A stretch of DNA of 64,000 nt from Actinostola sp. cb2023 (Eukaryota > Cnidaria > Anthozoa > Actiniaria > Actinostolidae): the NCBI GenBank assembly GCA_033675265.1, contig JAUJYZ010001058.1, positions 368,501 to 432,500 of the forward strand, written 5' to 3'. The notes beneath the pieces were generated by a model. The model did not search any database, was not told the origin of the DNA, and saw only the letters and a program-made list of their open reading frames with translations. Made by a program: the position numbers and the translations under genes. Of this stretch, positions 62,625 through 64,000 are shown piece by piece (within the stretch, counting starts at the first letter, position 1; each line of letters opens with the position of its first letter).

Positions 62625-63680
62625 GCTGTGCAATGATCACCATACATACAAATCAATACCAAACCCAAATCATCTTATTTATATTCTTTGAAAAGATTCA
62701 GCTATTTGCTAGCATTAAGGCCCAGTCCAATGATATCACAGTACCAGCCAGTGAGTACTTTACCTGGTCAAAGTACAATGGAATTCCAGTGGTTTTCATA
62801 TCGGTAAGATCTCTCTTTAAAAACAGGAGTTTTCAGAAGGATTGTTTAGATTTAAAACTCTTTTGCAGATGTTTGTACATTCAGTCATCTTTGTTATTCT
62901 GCTCTACTACCTGGATACTCGAAAAACTGGTGGACACAACACTAAACTACCGTGCAAAACAAAACGGTAAATATCAACTCGTTTTTTTTCTGCATGTTTA
63001 TTAATTGCACTACAGGTATATTCTGGGCTTCCTGTGTGCGTCGGTTCAAAAAGGCCTGGGACGAGGTTGTAGTCCTTCCTCACCCCCTAAAAAATGTTTT
63101 GCATGTTGCCAAGGTAACCTTCACAGACCACCCCTTTCCCTTCCCTTCCTTTGTTCGCCACAGGAAGCCCATTGCCTAACATGACGTTGTCATGGAGATA
63201 ATCCAGATTTTCAACATGGAAATTAATAAAGTTTTTTATTATTATGGAATTTCTTCACGTTGATCGCTCATTTTCACTCAACACTCAATCACTGATGGCC
63301 GCTAAGTAAGAGCAGCCGGCACAAGCGACACAGTTCTTATTATTTTCTTTTCAAGAGCTATCAATGTTTTTGTCCGTTTGTGTGTTTTCACAAGAAGAAA
63401 CGGGCTTCAAATTTCGAGAAAATCCTTTTTTCTGTCATATGTATATATACCATCCCCACTCCCCCTGCTCGTTAAACCATTCCACAGGAATCCCAATAAC
63501 ACATTGACTGTTCATTTAGTTTTACTTATTTTGTTCTTCAGTGGAATTGGTAGAGCCACCAGCCCGTCCAGCTTCCGCGCTGCCGAAACAGACGACGATG
63601 ACGTCAATGAAGAAAAAGAGAGGTTGAATTCACAAGATTTGAATGAGCCATCAAATGATGCTTACTCGGTCGCTGTAAAG
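48501..63680 (+). CDS. ABCA5: ABCA5-like ABC transporter, 18 exons readable, 3' end beyond the window
   Basis: Exons: 48501-48996, 50382-50491, 51115-51669, 52646-52971, 53162-53217, 53494-53673, 53915-54141, 54826-54964, 56096-56186, 56566-56705, 57245-57567, 57909-58289, 58641-58916, 60740-61024, 61207-61344, 62696-62803, 62869-62966, 63542-63680. All junctions are GT-AG and phases agree (1356 codons so far; human ABCA5 is 1642). Order: first membrane helix (about 20-45), large extracellular loop, membrane block in exons 3-4, then NBD1 with Walker [10 protein letters not shown] (530-538), signature LSGGQ (631-635), Walker B VLFLDE (651-656) and switch His 687. The regulatory segment with [12 protein letters not shown] follows, then the second membrane half. 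NBD2 is not in the window. ABCA5-like hallmarks are [24 protein letters not shown] and [10 protein letters not shown]. Members are lysosomal/late endosomal lipid exporters. All NBD1 catalytic motifs are intact. Confidence 0.92.
49200..49343. mobile_element. Single arm of the 6287-6652 inverted-repeat family
   Basis: ATGAGGGTTTGTCACGTAAT through GATATGACTTTTCAAAAATC matches one arm of the element at 6287-6652, with no partner arm here. It lies in intron 1 of the ABC transporter. Confidence 0.8.
49498..49624. mobile_element. 127-bp near-perfect palindrome, ABC transporter intron 1
   Basis: The arms GTCGTTGTTGGTCTCTGGTA and TACCAGAGACCAACAACGAC continue inward through CATTCCGGCGATTTTTAGC. The centre is CTAGTAATAGGGGG. 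Confidence 0.85.
49859..50191. mobile_element. Element with ACACAAAACCG ends, ABC transporter intron 1
   Basis: Inverted ends AACACAAAACCGCTATAAAA and TTTTATAGTACGGTTTTGTGT lie about 330 bp apart with a non-palindromic interior. Possibly a non-autonomous DNA transposon; target duplication not resolved. Confidence 0.55.
50611..50752. mobile_element. MITE of the GGTTGCACGAAAGGTGAATAG family, copy 3
   Basis: Ends CGGTTGCACGAAAGGTGAAT and CGCTATTCACCTTTTGTACAACCG. It lies in intron 2 of the ABC transporter and has more mismatches between arms than copy 1. Confidence 0.82.
51720..52060. repeat. CAT/ATC microsatellite-rich intron
   Basis: Irregular ATCATCATCACC and AATAATAAT tracts in intron 3 of the ABC transporter. 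Confidence 0.85.
52065..52565. repeat. 124-128-bp minisatellite, about 4 copies
   Basis: A long unit marked by CACCAGCACTATCACAA and CAGCACCACTTGACGTTCAT recurs with spacing 128, 124 and 124 (TTGAC at 52176, 52304, 52428, 52552). Built from CAT-rich sequence in intron 3 of the ABC transporter. Confidence 0.9.
52985..53150. repeat. Polypyrimidine CTTTTC/CCTTTC tract
   Basis: An almost pure C/T stretch in intron 4 of the ABC transporter, ending close to the exon 5 acceptor, where it can act as an extended polypyrimidine tract. Confidence 0.75.
53225..53440. repeat. GATT/GACT tetranucleotide repeat in intron 5
   Basis: GATTGATTGATTGACT-type repeats begin within ten bases of the exon 5 donor (53218). 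The same motif class forms the array in the KCTD5 gene at 25450. Confidence 0.9.
54142..54825. other. ABC transporter intron 7, no feature recognised
   Basis: No clear transposon or RNA gene. The stretch 54530-54720 has several short inverted pieces (TCATATGA, AAAAAAATCGTAT) but no resolved element. Confidence 0.4.
54985..56030. repeat. Hairpin-forming 63-bp/about 85-bp higher-order minisatellite, ABC transporter intron 8
   Basis: The basic unit (63 bp) is TGATGATTGGGAATGATGAT, then GATGATAACAGTATCATAAG, then TACGGCTTATGGTTATCATC. A longer unit with an extra TAAAATATTATTATTATTAT segment alternates with it. Within each unit GATGATAAC pairs with GTTATCATC and CATAAG pairs with CTTATG, so each unit can fold into a stem-loop with a TACGG or TACAG loop. 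Confidence 0.95.
58943..60520. repeat. 47-bp minisatellite, about 33 copies, ABC transporter intron 13
   Basis: The unit is TAGCTTAGTGCATGGGGGTT, then GGTTGGGTCTTCAGGCTCGT, then AGCTGGG, starting about 25 bp after the exon 13 donor. A few diagnostic variants (CATCGGGG, GGTTTTCCGG, CATGGTGG) recur as pairs, indicating block duplications. Confidence 0.95.
61380..61691. mobile_element. TA-flanked MITE, ABC transporter intron 15
   Basis: 312 bp with inverted ends TACAGCTAATTCAGAAAACG and CGTTTTCTGAATTAGCTGTA, pairing further through GTCGGCGATCGACTTCAAGC. TA flanks both sides (61378-61379, 61692-61693). A 26-bp array starts directly at its right end. Confidence 0.9.
61695..62475. repeat. 26-bp minisatellite, about 30 copies, ABC transporter intron 15
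   Basis: Unit CCACAGGGTACCCAATCATC then AGCTCA. Variants (CCATTCATC, CAGTTCACC) recur together, indicating duplication of multi-unit blocks. Confidence 0.95.
62584..62624. repeat. AAT microsatellite
   Basis: About 13 uninterrupted AAT triplets in intron 15, roughly 70 bp before exon 16. Confidence 0.95.
63015..63180. repeat. Dispersed foldback with GGGCTTCCTGTG / CACAGGAAGCCC ends
   Basis: CTGGGCTTCCTGTGTGCGTC and CGCCACAGGAAGCCCATTG face each other in intron 17. A similar phrase lies near 17190 in the foldback transposon. The reading frame across it has no relation to ABC transporters, so I do not treat it as an exon. Confidence 0.5.
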
Positions 63681-63732
63681 GTATCAAGTCAAAGTGGTTT
63701 TGGCGTTGACAGTATCTTGTGACAATGATTGT

Positions 63733-63767
63733 AGAGTTTTATTGTGATGATGATGATCTTGATGATG

Positions 63768-63799
<32 letters not shown>

Positions 63800-63921
63800 G
63801 ATGATATAGATGATGATGATATTGATGATGATGATGATATTGATGATGATGATGATGATGATCTTGATGATGATGATGATATTGATGATGATGATGATGA
63901 TATTGATGATGATGATGATCT

Positions 63922-63985
<64 letters not shown>

Positions 63986-64000
63986 ATTGATGATGATGAT
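63733..64000. repeat. GAT microsatellite running off the right edge
   Basis: GATGATGAT tracts with periodic GATATTGAT and GATCTTGAT interruptions in intron 18 of the ABC transporter, continuing past the window. Confidence 0.95.

Noticed and set aside
62952..63179. Additional ABC transporter exon in intron 17
   Set aside because: The frame lies on a dispersed foldback, has no similarity to ABCA proteins, and the exon 17 to 18 junction is already in phase without it.

Overview
This is a stretch of a repeat-rich animal nuclear genome. The genes are split by GT-AG introns, belong to metazoan families, and sit among dozens of short inverted-repeat transposons and minisatellites. A Penelope-type retroelement tail with a GIY-YIG endonuclease, together with the style of dispersed repeats, suggests an anthozoan cnidarian (stony coral or sea anemone). 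That assignment is inference, not proof.

Layout. 1-3467 is a 12-bp satellite that runs off the left edge. 3.5-8.5 kb holds a broken Penelope-like retroelement and a cluster of foldback MITEs. 8.9-12.8 kb is a divergent gene pair: an intronless PLD6/Zucchini-type mitochondrial phospholipase D (-) and a five-exon sphingosine kinase (+), with start codons about 155 bp apart. 14.1-18.5 kb is a 4.4-kb foldback transposon whose ends are inverted minisatellite arrays flanked by a 6-bp target duplication. It carries nested MITEs and a HECT-like exon fragment. 21-26.7 kb is a complete six-exon KCTD5/KCTD2-like BTB adaptor gene (+). 27-32.9 kb is mostly repeats. 33.3-34.1 kb is an intronless gene of unknown function whose last 28 codons have been amplified into a tandem array. 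35.7-37.0 kb is minisatellite. 37.4-43.8 kb is a four-exon TMEM26-like membrane protein (-). 44-48.4 kb is repeats, including a 1.1-kb 64-bp array. 48.5-63.7 kb is an ABCA5-like ABC transporter (+): 18 exons are readable (about 1356 codons), and the second nucleotide-binding domain lies beyond the right edge.

By summing coordinates, roughly a quarter of the window is tandem repeat. In three places an array is built from the end of an exon: the sphingosine kinase stop codon, the stop codon of the unknown gene at 33.3 kb, and a splice donor of TMEM26. Recurrent MITE families can be separated by target-site duplication: TTAA (Kolobok-like), TTA (PIF/Harbinger-like) and TA (Tc1/mariner-like).

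The genes are ordinary single-copy-looking housekeeping or signalling loci with no obvious shared pathway, except that PLD6 and sphingosine kinase are both lipid-signalling enzymes and probably share a promoter. No bacterial features such as operons, CRISPR or ribosome binding sites are expected or seen. All splice sites were placed by eye from reading frame, GT-AG signals and family resemblance; none has been tested against transcripts.
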